From Actinoplanes sp. KI2 (lineage in GTDB: Bacteria > Actinomycetota > Actinomycetes > Mycobacteriales > Micromonosporaceae), in the NCBI RefSeq assembly GCF_025630775.1, contig NZ_JAOSZE010000029.1, positions 62,001-126,000 of the forward strand: a stretch of DNA of 64,000 nucleotides, in the 5' to 3' direction. The notes below the pieces were generated by a model, which saw only the letters and a list, made by a program, of their open reading frames with translations, was not told where the DNA came from and did not search any database. How positions within the stretch are numbered: position 1 is the stretch's first letter; each line of letters starts with the position of its first letter. The position numbers and the translations under genes were made by a program. Shown piece by piece: positions 33,811-42,743 of this stretch.

Positions 33811-35084
33811 ACAGGTGGCGATTACCGGTCATGGGCGTGACCCTGGCACTGACCGTGGCGGCCTGTGGCAGCGGCGACAACAAGACGAGCAGCGGCAACC
33901 CGGACGACGGCACCCAGCTCACGATGTGGGTGCGCTCCGCGACCGACCAGTTCAGCCAGCGCCTGGTCGACGCGTACAACTCGAGCCACAAGAACCACGT
34001 GGCGCTGACCATCATCCCCAACGACAGCTATCTGACGAAGGTCGGCGCCGCCGCCGGCTCGCACAGCCTGCCCGACATCCTGGCCTCCGACGTCGTCTAC
34101 TCGCCCAACTACACCAAGCAGGGGCTGTTCCAGGACATCAGCGCCGACGTGAAGGCGTTGCCGTACTACAGCAGCATCGCCCAGTCCCACCTGAAGGTCG
34201 CTTCGTACGAGGGCAAGATCTACGCGGTGCCGCACAAGCTGGACTCGTCCGTGCTGTTCTACAACAAGGACCTGTTCAAGCAGGCCGGCCTCGACCCGGA
34301 GAAGCCGCCGGCCAACTTCACCGAGATGCTCGCGGACGCCCGCAAGATCACCGCGCTCGGACACGGCATCACCGGCTTCGACTTGGCCGGGAGCTGCGGC
34401 GGCTGCGGCGTCTACACGCTCTTCCCGTACGCGTGGGCGGCGGGCGAGCCGGTGCTCTCCGACGACGGCAGGAAGGTGTCGATCGACTCCCCGGCGTTCA
34501 AGTCGATCTTCGGCCTCTACCAGCAGATGAGCGACGAGAAGCTGGTCGACTCGAGCGACAAGGCGCAGGACGGCTCGACCTGGCCGGCCAACTTCGAGGC
34601 GGGCAAGGTCGGCATCCTGCCGCTGGGTTCCCCGATCGTCGGCGACCTGCTCAAGCAGAAGAAGTTCCAGTGGGGTGTGGCGCCGCTGATGGCGCCGGAC
34701 GGCTCGGGCACCGCGACGTTCATCGGCGGCGACGTGGCCGGCATCTCCGCCACCTCCAAACACCGCGCGCAGGCGTGGGACTTCCTCAAGTGGACCCTCG
34801 AGGACAACGCCCAAGTGGAGATCATCGCCAAGAACGGTGACCTGCCGGGACGCACCGACCTGGCGGGCAACAGGTACACGGCGGCGGATCCACGGACCAA
34901 GCTGATCGCGGACGGCCTGAAGAACGGCCACACGCCGTTCGCCCTGCCGTTCGGCGACCTGTTCAACAACCCGAACGGGCCGTGGCTGGCCACGATCCGG
35001 GCGGCACTCTACGGCCCCGACATCGACCAGGCGCTCGCCGACGGGCAGTCCAAGATCCAAGCGGGCCTGGACGCGGCGAACTGA
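33801..35084 (+). CDS. ABC sugar transporter solute-binding lipoprotein
   Basis: 427 residues, family 1 extracellular solute-binding protein. Lipobox LTVAACGSG (Cys at about 22). Conserved patches TMWVRSATDQFSQRLVDAYN, SLPDILASDVVYSPNYT, YAVPHKLDSSVLFYNKDLF and an acidic C-terminus. It delivers a sugar to the two permeases encoded next. The ATPase is not encoded here, as is usual for actinomycetes that share one MsiK-type ATPase. Context with GH127 suggests an L-arabinose-containing oligosaccharide. GAGGAG precedes the ATG. Confidence 0.93.
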   Translation: MVLNRWRLPVMGVTLALTVAACGSGDNKTSSGNPDDGTQLTMWVRSATDQFSQRLVDAYNSSHKNHVALTIIPNDSYLTKVGAAAGSHSLPDILASDVVYSPNYTKQGLFQDISADVKALPYYSSIAQSHLKVASYEGKIYAVPHKLDSSVLFYNKDLFKQAGLDPEKPPANFTEMLADARKITALGHGITGFDLAGSCGGCGVYTLFPYAWAAGEPVLSDDGRKVSIDSPAFKSIFGLYQQMSDEKLVDSSDKAQDGSTWPANFEAGKVGILPLGSPIVGDLLKQKKFQWGVAPLMAPDGSGTATFIGGDVAGISATSKHRAQAWDFLKWTLEDNAQVEIIAKNGDLPGRTDLAGNRYTAADPRTKLIADGLKNGHTPFALPFGDLFNNPNGPWLATIRAALYGPDIDQALADGQSKIQAGLDAAN

Positions 35085-35097
35085 TGACGAGGATGTC

Positions 35098-36039
35098 GTG
35101 TCGTTGACGACGACTCGGGCGGGAGCCGAGGCCCCCGCGACCGGTGCGACGACGCGCCGGTCGCGGGGCTCCGCCGCCCGGCGACCGCTGACCGGGCTGC
35201 TGTTCGTCACCCCCACCGCGGTGATCGTGGCGGGACTATTCCTGGTGCCGCTGGCGATCCTCGTCGCCATGTCCTTCATGGACTGGCCGCTGCTCGGCTC
35301 GCCGACGTTCGACGGGTTCGACAACTACCGGCACCTCGCCCACGACAACCAGTTCCTCGGCGCGATCACCTTCACCCTGGTGTACACCGCGATCACCACG
35401 GTGGTGCTGTTCGCCGTGGCGTTCGTCCTGGTGGCCGTCGCCAACGCGCCGCGCCGGGGCGTCCGCTTCTACCGCACGGCGTTCTTCCTGCCGTACGTCG
35501 TCGGCACCGCGGCCGCCTCCACGATGTGGTGGGTGGACTCCAGCGACCGGCTGGGCGTGTTCAACCAGGCGCTGCAGGCCGCCTCGATCACCGACCAGCC
35601 GGTCGGCTTCCTGGACACGCCCGGCAAGGCGCTGTTCTCCGTCATCACGCTCGTGACGTGGAAGTTCGTCGGCTTCCAGATGGTGGTGCTGCTGGTCGGC
35701 GTGCAGTCCATCCCGGGCGAGCTGTACGAGGCGGCCCGGGTGGACGGCGCGTCGATGCTCCAGCGGCTGCGGTACATCACGCTGCCGGGCCTCAAGCCCA
35801 CGATCGCGCTGCTGACCGTGCTGTCGGTGACCGGCTCGCTGCTCGCGTTCGACCAGTTCTACGTGCTGACCCACGGCGGGCCGGACAACAGCACGGTGAC
35901 GGTCGTGCTCGCCCTGTACAACAAGGCGTTCCAGTCGTTCCGGCTGGGCGACGCCGCCGCCGAGGCGGTCGTCCTGCTGATCGCCCTGGTCGTGCTCACC
36001 GTCCTGCAACTCCGCCTGCTGCGCCACCGGGAGGACTGA
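35098..36039 (+). CDS. ABC sugar transporter permease 1
   Basis: 313 residues, MalF-like without the long periplasmic loop: six helices, EAA loop ELYEAARVDGASMLQRLRYI with the conserved Gly. N-terminal 30 residues are Ala/Thr/Arg-rich and cytoplasmic. GTG start, 13 bp after the binding-protein gene; TGA overlaps the ATG of the second permease (TGATG). Confidence 0.92.
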   Translation: MSLTTTRAGAEAPATGATTRRSRGSAARRPLTGLLFVTPTAVIVAGLFLVPLAILVAMSFMDWPLLGSPTFDGFDNYRHLAHDNQFLGAITFTLVYTAITTVVLFAVAFVLVAVANAPRRGVRFYRTAFFLPYVVGTAAASTMWWVDSSDRLGVFNQALQAASITDQPVGFLDTPGKALFSVITLVTWKFVGFQMVVLLVGVQSIPGELYEAARVDGASMLQRLRYITLPGLKPTIALLTVLSVTGSLLAFDQFYVLTHGGPDNSTVTVVLALYNKAFQSFRLGDAAAEAVVLLIALVVLTVLQLRLLRHRED

Positions 36040-36878
36040 TGTCGGCAAAGGCGGCCCGCAGCACGCTGTTTCACCTGGTCAGCATGGCGATCGCGAGCGC
36101 CTTCCTGTTCCCGCTGCTGTGGGCGCTGCTCAACTCGTTCAAGACCAGGGCCGAGGCCAACCAGCAGCCACCCACCTGGTTTCCGCACAGCCTGTCCATC
36201 GCCAACTACCGCAGCCTGGCCGGGTTCGACCAGGGCATCGGGACGTACCTGGTCAACAGCGTGCTGCTCGCCGTGCTGACCGTGATCGGGTCGGTGGTGG
36301 TGTGCGTGCTGGGCGGGTACGGGTTCGCGCGGTTCGCCTTCCGCGGGCGAACCCTGCTGTTCGCCGCCACGCTGGCCATTCTCATGGTGCCGTACGCGAC
36401 GATCCTGCTTCCGCTGTACATCGTGCTCGGCCACCTCGGCCTGCAGAACAGCCTGATCGGGCTCGCCCTGGTGCTGGTCATGTTCCAGCTCCCGTTCGGC
36501 ATCTACCTGATGCGCAACAGCTTCGAGTCGGTGCCCCGGGAGCTGGAGGAGGCCGCCCTCGTGGACGGCGCCTCCAGCTTCGGCGCGCTGCGCCACGTCT
36601 CGCTGCGCATCGTGCTGCCCGGCGTCGTCACCGTCGCGCTGTTCTCGTTCCTCACCTCCTGGAACGAGTACCTGGCACCGTTGATCTTCCTCAACGACGG
36701 CGCCAAGTACACGCTGCCAGTGATGCTGGTGAACATCCGGTACGCCTCGTACAACATCATCGATTTCGGGGCGCTGCAGGCGGGTGTCGTCGTGGCGATG
36801 ATGCCCTGCCTGCTGGTGTACCTGCTGCTGCAGCGCTTCTACGTCAGCGGCCTGGTCACCGGCGCGCTGCGTGGCTGA
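36039..36878 (+). CDS. ABC sugar transporter permease 2
   Basis: 279 residues, MalG-like, six helices, EAA loop ELEEAALVDGASSFGALRHV. Partner of permease 1 in the heterodimeric channel. Start fixed by the TGATG overlap. GH127 follows after 27 bp. Confidence 0.92.
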   Translation: MSAKAARSTLFHLVSMAIASAFLFPLLWALLNSFKTRAEANQQPPTWFPHSLSIANYRSLAGFDQGIGTYLVNSVLLAVLTVIGSVVVCVLGGYGFARFAFRGRTLLFAATLAILMVPYATILLPLYIVLGHLGLQNSLIGLALVLVMFQLPFGIYLMRNSFESVPRELEEAALVDGASSFGALRHVSLRIVLPGVVTVALFSFLTSWNEYLAPLIFLNDGAKYTLPVMLVNIRYASYNIIDFGALQAGVVVAMMPCLLVYLLLQRFYVSGLVTGALRG

Positions 36879-36905
36879 TCCGCCCCGTCGACAAGGAGAA
36901 CCGCC

Positions 36906-38822
36906 GTGACTTCTGTGCTCGGACCCGTCTCCCCGCGGTCCGCCGAACACCTCGCCGTGCGCCCGCTGGGCCTGCGCGACGCGGTGCTGACCGGCGGCTT
37001 CTGGGGCCGGTGGCAGCAGGTCAACCGGGAGGTCACCACGCCGCACGCGCTGGGCTGGCTGGAACGCGACGGCTCCGTCGACAACCTGCGGCGCCTCGCC
37101 GGCCCGCATCGGGGCCTGTGGTTCAGCGACTCGGACGTCTACAAGGTGCTGGAAGCCATCTCCTGGGACGTCGGCCGCGATCCGGCGGCCGGCCTCGACG
37201 CGGCGGTGAGCGATCTGACCCGTGTGCTGCGGGCGGCGCAGGAGCCGGACGGGTACCTCAACTCCAACGTCCAGGCCGGGCACGAGGTGCAGTGGAACAA
37301 CCTGGTGATCAGCCACGAGCTGTACTGCATCGGGCACCTCATCCAGGCGGGCGTGGCGCATCGCCGCGGCACCGGCGGCGACGAGCTGTTCGACGTCGCG
37401 CGCCGGGCCGCCGACTGCGTCGTGACCGAGTTCGCCGATCGGCGGCGCAAGGACACCGACGGGCACCCCGAGATCGAGATGGCCCTGGTGGAGCTGTATC
37501 GGGAGACCGGCGACGCCACCTACCTCGACCTGGCGCGCCAGCTCCTCGACGTGCGCGGGCACGGCGTGCTGGACGCGAACGGCCACTTCGACTCGACCTA
37601 CTTCCAGGACGCCGTGCCGGTACGCGAGCAGTCCACCGTCGCCGGGCACGCGGTACGCGCGCTGTACCTGCTGTGCGGCGTGGTCGACGTGTACCTGGAG
37701 ACCGGGGAGCGGGCGCTCCTGGACAGCGCACTGCGGCAGTGGGAGTCGATGACCGCGACGAAGACGTACCTGACGGGCGCGGTGGGCTCCCGCTTCGACG
37801 GCGAGGCGTTCGGCGAGGAGTACGAGCTGCCGCCGGACCTCGCGTACGGCGAGACGTGCGCGACGATCGCGAACATCATGCTGTGCTGGCGGCTGCAGCT
37901 GGCCACCGGCGAGGGCCGGTTCGCCGACGCGATCGAGCGGGCGCTGTACAACCTGCTCGCCGCGTCGACCTCGACCGACCGCACCGGGTTCTTCTACAAC
38001 AACCCGGCACAGCGACGGGTGGCCCGGCCGGCCGCCGCCACGCAGACGCGCCCGGCCCGCGCCGAGGCGCCGGGCACCCGGCCGCCGTGGTTCGCCTGCG
38101 CCTGCTGCCCGCCGAACATCATGCGCACGGTCGCCTCGCTCGGCGGTTACCTGGCCACGTACTCGGATTCCGGCGTCCAGCTCCACCAGTACGTGCCCGC
38201 GACCATCCGCACCGGCACCGTCACGATCGCCGTCGAGACCGAGTACCCGCGGGACGGCGCGATCGAGGTGAGCGTGCTCGAAGCCGGCGACGGGCCGTGG
38301 ACGCTCGCGCTGCGGGTGCCCGGCTGGTGCCGGGGCGCCACCGTGTCGGTCAACGGCACGCCCTGGCCGGCGTCCGCCAACGCGGCCGGCTATCTGGTGA
38401 TCGAGCGGCAGTGGCGGGTCGGGGACCGGGTCGCGTTGACCCTGCCGATGCCGGTGCGGCTGACCGTCGCGCACCCGGCGGCCGACGCGATGCGCGGAGC
38501 GGTGGCGATCGAGCGCGGGCCGGTCGTGTACTGCCTGGAGAGCGTCGACCAGCCGGAGGCCGTCGACGTCAACCGCGTGGAGCTGTGCGTCGACGAGCCC
38601 CTGCACGAGCAGGTGCGAGAGGGCTTCCTGGGTGAGGACCCGATCCTGGTGACCGCGACCGGGCTGGCCCGCGACGACTCGGGCTGGGCGGGCACCGGCT
38701 GGGCGGACCTGTCGGAGCTGCCGCCCGAGGTGGGTCGCCGCGTCACCCTGACGGCGATCCCGTACCACCTGTGGGCGAACCGCGGCCCGTCGGTGATGCG
38801 GGTCTTCATCCCCGCCCGATGA
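36906..38822 (+). CDS. GH127 beta-L-arabinofuranosidase-type enzyme
   Basis: 638 residues, no signal peptide, so intracellular. Family 127 patches: LTGGFWGRWQQVN, GYLNSNVQ, YCIGHLIQAG, EEYELPPDLAYGETCATIAN (Glu and the first zinc Cys) and FACACCPPNIMR (zinc/nucleophile cysteines; in the Bifidobacterium enzyme a Cys is the nucleophile). It should release beta-L-arabinofuranose from oligosaccharides brought in by the ABC transporter. GTG start behind AAGGAGAACCGCC, same operon as the transporter. Confidence 0.92.
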   Translation: MTSVLGPVSPRSAEHLAVRPLGLRDAVLTGGFWGRWQQVNREVTTPHALGWLERDGSVDNLRRLAGPHRGLWFSDSDVYKVLEAISWDVGRDPAAGLDAAVSDLTRVLRAAQEPDGYLNSNVQAGHEVQWNNLVISHELYCIGHLIQAGVAHRRGTGGDELFDVARRAADCVVTEFADRRRKDTDGHPEIEMALVELYRETGDATYLDLARQLLDVRGHGVLDANGHFDSTYFQDAVPVREQSTVAGHAVRALYLLCGVVDVYLETGERALLDSALRQWESMTATKTYLTGAVGSRFDGEAFGEEYELPPDLAYGETCATIANIMLCWRLQLATGEGRFADAIERALYNLLAASTSTDRTGFFYNNPAQRRVARPAAATQTRPARAEAPGTRPPWFACACCPPNIMRTVASLGGYLATYSDSGVQLHQYVPATIRTGTVTIAVETEYPRDGAIEVSVLEAGDGPWTLALRVPGWCRGATVSVNGTPWPASANAAGYLVIERQWRVGDRVALTLPMPVRLTVAHPAADAMRGAVAIERGPVVYCLESVDQPEAVDVNRVELCVDEPLHEQVREGFLGEDPILVTATGLARDDSGWAGTGWADLSELPPEVGRRVTLTAIPYHLWANRGPSVMRVFIPAR

Positions 38823-38846
38823 CCGGCCGGGTTGATATCGGGCGGG

Positions 38847-39062
38847 ATGGGGTACCTGAGGTGGATGTTCCTGAACCTGTTCCGACGTTTTGTTCTCCTG
38901 GCGATCGCCGTGCCGCTGGCGGCGTTCGGCGCCCGCAAACTCAGCGACGCCGTCGAGCGGCGGCGCGGCCCTAACAGCCGAGCGACCCGCCTGCTCCGGC
39001 AGGGCGCGGACACCCTGCAGGGCTTCCGCAGGCCGAAGAGGCGGCGGTTCTCCTTCCGCTGA
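38847..39062 (+). CDS. small basic membrane protein
   Basis: 71 residues, one hydrophobic helix (MFLNLFRRFVLLAIAVPLAAFGA) and a strongly basic C-terminal tail (RRRGP, RRPKRRRFSFR). Unknown family. The ATG at 38847 has GGGCGGG close by; an ATG at 38865 after TGAGGTGG is also possible. It follows GH127 by 24 bp and its stop lies in the first copy of a 39-bp tandem repeat. Confidence 0.5.
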   Translation: MGYLRWMFLNLFRRFVLLAIAVPLAAFGARKLSDAVERRRGPNSRATRLLRQGADTLQGFRRPKRRRFSFR

Positions 39063-39213
39063 CGGCGGGCCGGATCGGCCGGCGACTCGGTAAGCCGCTG
39101 ACGGCGGGCCGGATCGGCCGGCGACTCGGTAAGCCGCTGACGGCGGGCCGGATCGGCCGGCGACTCGGTAAGCCGCTGACGGCAGGCCGGGTCAGCCGGC
39201 GATTCGGTAGAGC
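39059..39213. repeat. 39-bp tandem repeat at a convergent gene junction
   Basis: Four copies start at 39059, 39098, 39137 and 39176; the first three are identical, and the fourth is diverged and forms the 3' end of the GH27 gene. The first supplies the stop of the small membrane protein. Each unit contains GGCCG-GAT-CGGCC, a short hairpin, so the array may act as a serial two-way terminator. The unit is a multiple of three. Confidence 0.9.
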
Positions 39214-40376
39214 ATCGCGCCGTGAGCCGGCACGGTCGCTCGGAGCGCGCCATTCGTGGTCGTGGTCGCTCCGGTCCAGACGTCGGTCGCGGTGCGGCCG
39301 GGGGCGGGCGTCGCGATCGTGGCCGGCTGATCGGTCTCGTTGAACAGCACGATCGCGGTGTCGCCGCCGGCCAGCGGGCGGGACAGCACGTCGAGGCCGT
39401 TCGCGGACGACACCGGCCGGGCCGGGCGGCCGAGCGGGTCCTGGTCGATCGCGATCACCCGAGGGTTGGCGAGCAGCGCGAGCGTTTCCGGCCGGGCGTG
39501 CACGAGATCGGTTCCGATCATCAGCGGGGCGGCCAGCGCGGCCCACAGGGTGAGTTCGGTCCGATCCTCGACGGCCGTCATGCCGTTGCCGACCTCAAGC
39601 ATGTCCGGGTCGTTCCAGCCGCCCGGCCCCGCGTGATCGCCGAGCCCGACGGTCTGGTGAAAGATCGAGACCAGGCTCGCGTACGTCGCCGTGATGTCCC
39701 CGGTGGTGCGCCAGAGGTTGCCGTATCCGGCCGCCCACCGCGCTACATCGCCGGTGCCCCACGAGCAGATGCTGAACACGATCGGCCGCCCGGTCGACAG
39801 CAGCGCGTCCCGCATCCGCGCGTACCGGTCGCGGGCCGGCTGCTCGGTGCCGTCCGGGCAGGAGTTGGCGGCGCAGCCCGGCCCGGCGTAGCAGTTGTCG
39901 TACTTCAGGTAGTCCACGCCCCAGGCCGCGAACCGGTCGGCGTCCGCACGCTCGTGCCCGAGACTGCCGGGCAGCCCGCCGCAGGTGTGCACCCCGGCGT
40001 CCGCGTAGATGCCGAACTCCAGGCCGCGGGCGTGCAGGTAGGCGGCCAGCGCCGCGATCCCGTGCGGGAAACGGGCCGGGTCCGGCTGCAGGTTCCCGTC
40101 CGCGTCGCGCCGCGCCGCCATCCAGCCGTCGTCGATGGTCACGTAGCGATACCCGGCGTCCCGCAGACCGGAGGACACCATCGTGTCGGCCGTCCGGCGC
40201 ACCAGATCTTCGGTGACGTCCAGCCCGACCGCGTTGTAGTCGTTCCACCCCATGGGCGGCGTCGCGGCCAGCCCGTTGTAGCCGCGCGCCATCGGCGCGG
40301 CCCCGGAGCGCTCGCCGGCCAGGACGGCGGGAACGACGAGCAGGACGGCCAGCACGAGGGCGAGGCGGACGATCAC
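39192..40376 (-). CDS. secreted GH27 alpha-galactosidase / beta-L-arabinopyranosidase family enzyme
   Basis: 394 residues. Signal peptide (VRLALVLAVLLVVPAVLAG), then a GH27 barrel: TPPMGWNDYNAVG, YVTIDDGWM, FGIYADAGVHTCGG, nucleophile Asp in VDYLKYDNCY, acid/base Asp in GGWNDPDMLEVGN; a C-terminal beta domain follows. Family 27 holds both alpha-galactosidases and beta-L-arabinopyranosidases, which differ at a residue near the active site; the neighbouring GH127 makes the second plausible. The GTG at 40376 is the best available start; an upstream TTG at 40385 is possible. No lectin domain is fused. Confidence 0.9.
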   Translation of the reverse strand: MIVRLALVLAVLLVVPAVLAGERSGAAPMARGYNGLAATPPMGWNDYNAVGLDVTEDLVRRTADTMVSSGLRDAGYRYVTIDDGWMAARRDADGNLQPDPARFPHGIAALAAYLHARGLEFGIYADAGVHTCGGLPGSLGHERADADRFAAWGVDYLKYDNCYAGPGCAANSCPDGTEQPARDRYARMRDALLSTGRPIVFSICSWGTGDVARWAAGYGNLWRTTGDITATYASLVSIFHQTVGLGDHAGPGGWNDPDMLEVGNGMTAVEDRTELTLWAALAAPLMIGTDLVHARPETLALLANPRVIAIDQDPLGRPARPVSSANGLDVLSRPLAGGDTAIVLFNETDQPATIATPAPGRTATDVWTGATTTTNGALRATVPAHGAMLYRIAG

Positions 40377-40463
40377 GGTAAGCAAGTGTGCCAACCGAAT
40401 CTGTGCGGCGACTGTCCAGCGGTCTCTCAGCCCACTCCTAGAAAAGCGCAGTACAACCGAGGA

Positions 40464-41789
40464 GTGACCATTCCCGATCAGTACACCTACGCACCCGGCC
40501 CGGGCGGGTGGCCACCTCCGGGCCAGTGGCAGCCGTACCAGGATCCGTACCAGCAGCCGGCCCCTCCTCCGCGGAAGCGGACCGGTCGCGTGGTCGCCGC
40601 GGTCGGCGGCGGCATCGCCCTGCTCGCGCTCGTCGGCGCGGGTGGCTTCGCCGCGGGCTGGTCGCTGCGGCCGGTCGCCTCGTCCCCGGCGTCCGCCAAC
40701 AGCGGTTACTCCGCCCCCTACCTCCCCCTCAACCCCGGCAGTGACAACGGCAACGGCGGCCTCCCCCAGGGCGGCGGCCAGGACCAGGGCGGCGGCCAGG
40801 ACCAGGGCAATGGCGGCTCGACCGGCGGGACCGGCGCCACCGACGCTCAGGTGGCCGCGGTCGCGCAGAAGGTCGACCCCGCCCTGGTCGACATCGACAC
40901 CGTGCTGGGCTACCAGAACGGCGAGGCCGCCGGCACCGGCATCGTGATCGCGTCGGACGGCGTCGTGCTGACCAACAACCACGTGGTCGCGGGCGCCACC
41001 AGCATCACCGTCACCGACATCGGCAACCAGAAGCGGTACCGCGCGGCCGTGATCGGGTACGACCGGTCCGGCGACGTCGCGGTGCTGCGGCTCTCCGGCG
41101 CCTCCGGGCTGGCCACCGCCAAGCTGTCCACGGCCACGGTCAAGGCCGGCGACCCGGTGGTGGCGATCGGCAACGCGGGCGGCACCGGCGGCACCCCGAG
41201 CGCCGTCGGCGGGTCGGTGACCGCGCTGAACCAGTCGATCACCGCGCAGGACGAGAGCACCGGCTCGTCGGAGAAGCTCACCGGGCTCATCGAGGTGAAC
41301 GCCGACATCCGTGCCGGCGACTCGGGCGGCCCGCTGCTGACCACCTCCGGCGAGGTGATCGGCGTGAACACCGCGGCGTCGGCGGGCTTCCAGTACCAGT
41401 CGGCCGGCGGCGACGGCTTCGCGATCCCGATCGCCACCGCCACCGAGATCGCCGACCAGATCCGGGCCGGCCAGTCGTCCAGCAAGATCCACATCGGCGA
41501 GACCGCGTACCTCGGCATCGGGGCCTCGAGCAACACCGGCCGCGGGTCCACCGGCGAGTCCGGCGCCGCCGTCACCGGCGTGGTCCAGGGCACCCCGGCC
41601 GAGGCCGCGGGCCTGAGCCGGGGCGACGTGATCACCTCGGTGGCCGGCAACCAGGTCACCTCCGCCACCGACCTGACCACCGTGCTCGACCAGCACCACC
41701 CCGGCGACAGGGTGAAGGTGGTCTGGACCGACCTGTCCGGCCAGTCGCACTCCGCCTCGGTGAAGCTGGCCACCGGACCGGTCGGCTGA
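40464..41789 (+). CDS. HtrA/PepD-type serine protease with PDZ domain
   Basis: 441 residues. Cytoplasmic Pro/Gln/Tyr-rich head (about 1-38), one anchor helix (VVAAVGGGIALLALVGAGGFAAGW), a Gly/Gln/Asp linker with an 18-bp internal repeat (GGGQDQ), protease domain with His in LTNNHVVAG, Asp in SGDVAVLRL and Ser in RAGDSGGPLL, then PDZ (about 340-435, GTPAEAAGLSRGDVITSVAG). It acts outside the membrane on damaged or regulatory proteins. The GTG is directly preceded by CCGAGGA, unusually close spacing. Divergent from the GH27 gene. Confidence 0.92.
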   Translation: MTIPDQYTYAPGPGGWPPPGQWQPYQDPYQQPAPPPRKRTGRVVAAVGGGIALLALVGAGGFAAGWSLRPVASSPASANSGYSAPYLPLNPGSDNGNGGLPQGGGQDQGGGQDQGNGGSTGGTGATDAQVAAVAQKVDPALVDIDTVLGYQNGEAAGTGIVIASDGVVLTNNHVVAGATSITVTDIGNQKRYRAAVIGYDRSGDVAVLRLSGASGLATAKLSTATVKAGDPVVAIGNAGGTGGTPSAVGGSVTALNQSITAQDESTGSSEKLTGLIEVNADIRAGDSGGPLLTTSGEVIGVNTAASAGFQYQSAGGDGFAIPIATATEIADQIRAGQSSSKIHIGETAYLGIGASSNTGRGSTGESGAAVTGVVQGTPAEAAGLSRGDVITSVAGNQVTSATDLTTVLDQHHPGDRVKVVWTDLSGQSHSASVKLATGPVG

Positions 41790-41912
41790 CCCTTGTCCCC
41801 CTCGCGAGCTACCCGCAGGTGTCCACCGTGCGGTGACGATTTCGGGCCGTCGAATCCATAGCGTTCGACATGTCCGCGGCGACCGGCCGCGACAGCCCTC
41901 GAAGGAGTCGTC

Positions 41913-42743
41913 ATGCGCCTGTTGAAGCAGCTCGTGGTCGTCGCGGCGATCGCCCTGGCCGGCAGCCAGGCGGTCGCCGCCGTCGACTGGAACACCCCGC
42001 TCACCCTCATCCTCGGACTGGCCACGGCGGCGCTCGCGGTCCTCGGCTACCGCTGGATCGTCGGGCGCACCGAGAAGCGCGAGGTGACCGAGCTGGCCCG
42101 GCCGGGCGCGGTCGGCGCCCTGAGCCGCGGGACGCTGCTGGGCATCGGGCTGTTCGCCGCGGTGATCGTGAACATCGCCTTCGTCGGCGGCTACCACGTG
42201 CACGGCTGGGGCTCGGTGGCCGGCGCGATCGCGCTGTTCGGCTTCATGGCCGCCGCGGCGGCGACCGAGGAGCTGCTGTTCCGCGGCATCGTCTTCCGGA
42301 TCGTCGAGGGCCGGTTCGGCACCTGGTTCGCGCTCGGCCTCACCGCCGTCCTGTTCGGACTGTCGCACCTGTTCAACCCGCACGCCAGCCTGTGGGGCGC
42401 GATCGCCATCGCGATCGAGGCGGGCGCCATGCTGGCCGCCGCGTACGCCGCCACCCGCAGCCTGTGGCTCCCGATCGGCCTGCACTTCGGCTGGAACTAC
42501 GCCGAGGGCGCGATCTTCGGCACCGACGTCTCCGGCAGCAACACGCCCGAGGGCCTGCTGCACGCCACGACCTCCGGGCCGACGCTGCTCAGCGGCGGCG
42601 TCTTCGGGCCGGAGGCGAGCATCTATTCGGTGCTGGCCGGCACCATCGTGACGATCGTCTTCCTGGTGCTGGCCCGCCGTCGGGGCCACATCGTCCCGCG
42701 CCGCGGCCGCGGTGTTGCCCCCACCGCTACGCTCGTCCCGTGA
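41913..42743 (+). CDS. CPBP-family intramembrane metalloprotease
   Basis: 276 residues, eight hydrophobic segments. ABI/CAAX-protease motifs: EELLFRGIVFRI (EExxxR), LFGLSHLFNPHASLWG (His with FxxxH spacing) and GLHFGWNYAEG (HxxxN/E-type last motif). Members cut or bind membrane peptides; some confer bacteriocin immunity. It is the first gene of a three-gene operon: its TGA overlaps the GTG of the histidine kinase (GTGA). GAAGGAG precedes the ATG. Confidence 0.88.
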   Translation: MRLLKQLVVVAAIALAGSQAVAAVDWNTPLTLILGLATAALAVLGYRWIVGRTEKREVTELARPGAVGALSRGTLLGIGLFAAVIVNIAFVGGYHVHGWGSVAGAIALFGFMAAAAATEELLFRGIVFRIVEGRFGTWFALGLTAVLFGLSHLFNPHASLWGAIAIAIEAGAMLAAAYAATRSLWLPIGLHFGWNYAEGAIFGTDVSGSNTPEGLLHATTSGPTLLSGGVFGPEASIYSVLAGTIVTIVFLVLARRRGHIVPRRGRGVAPTATLVP

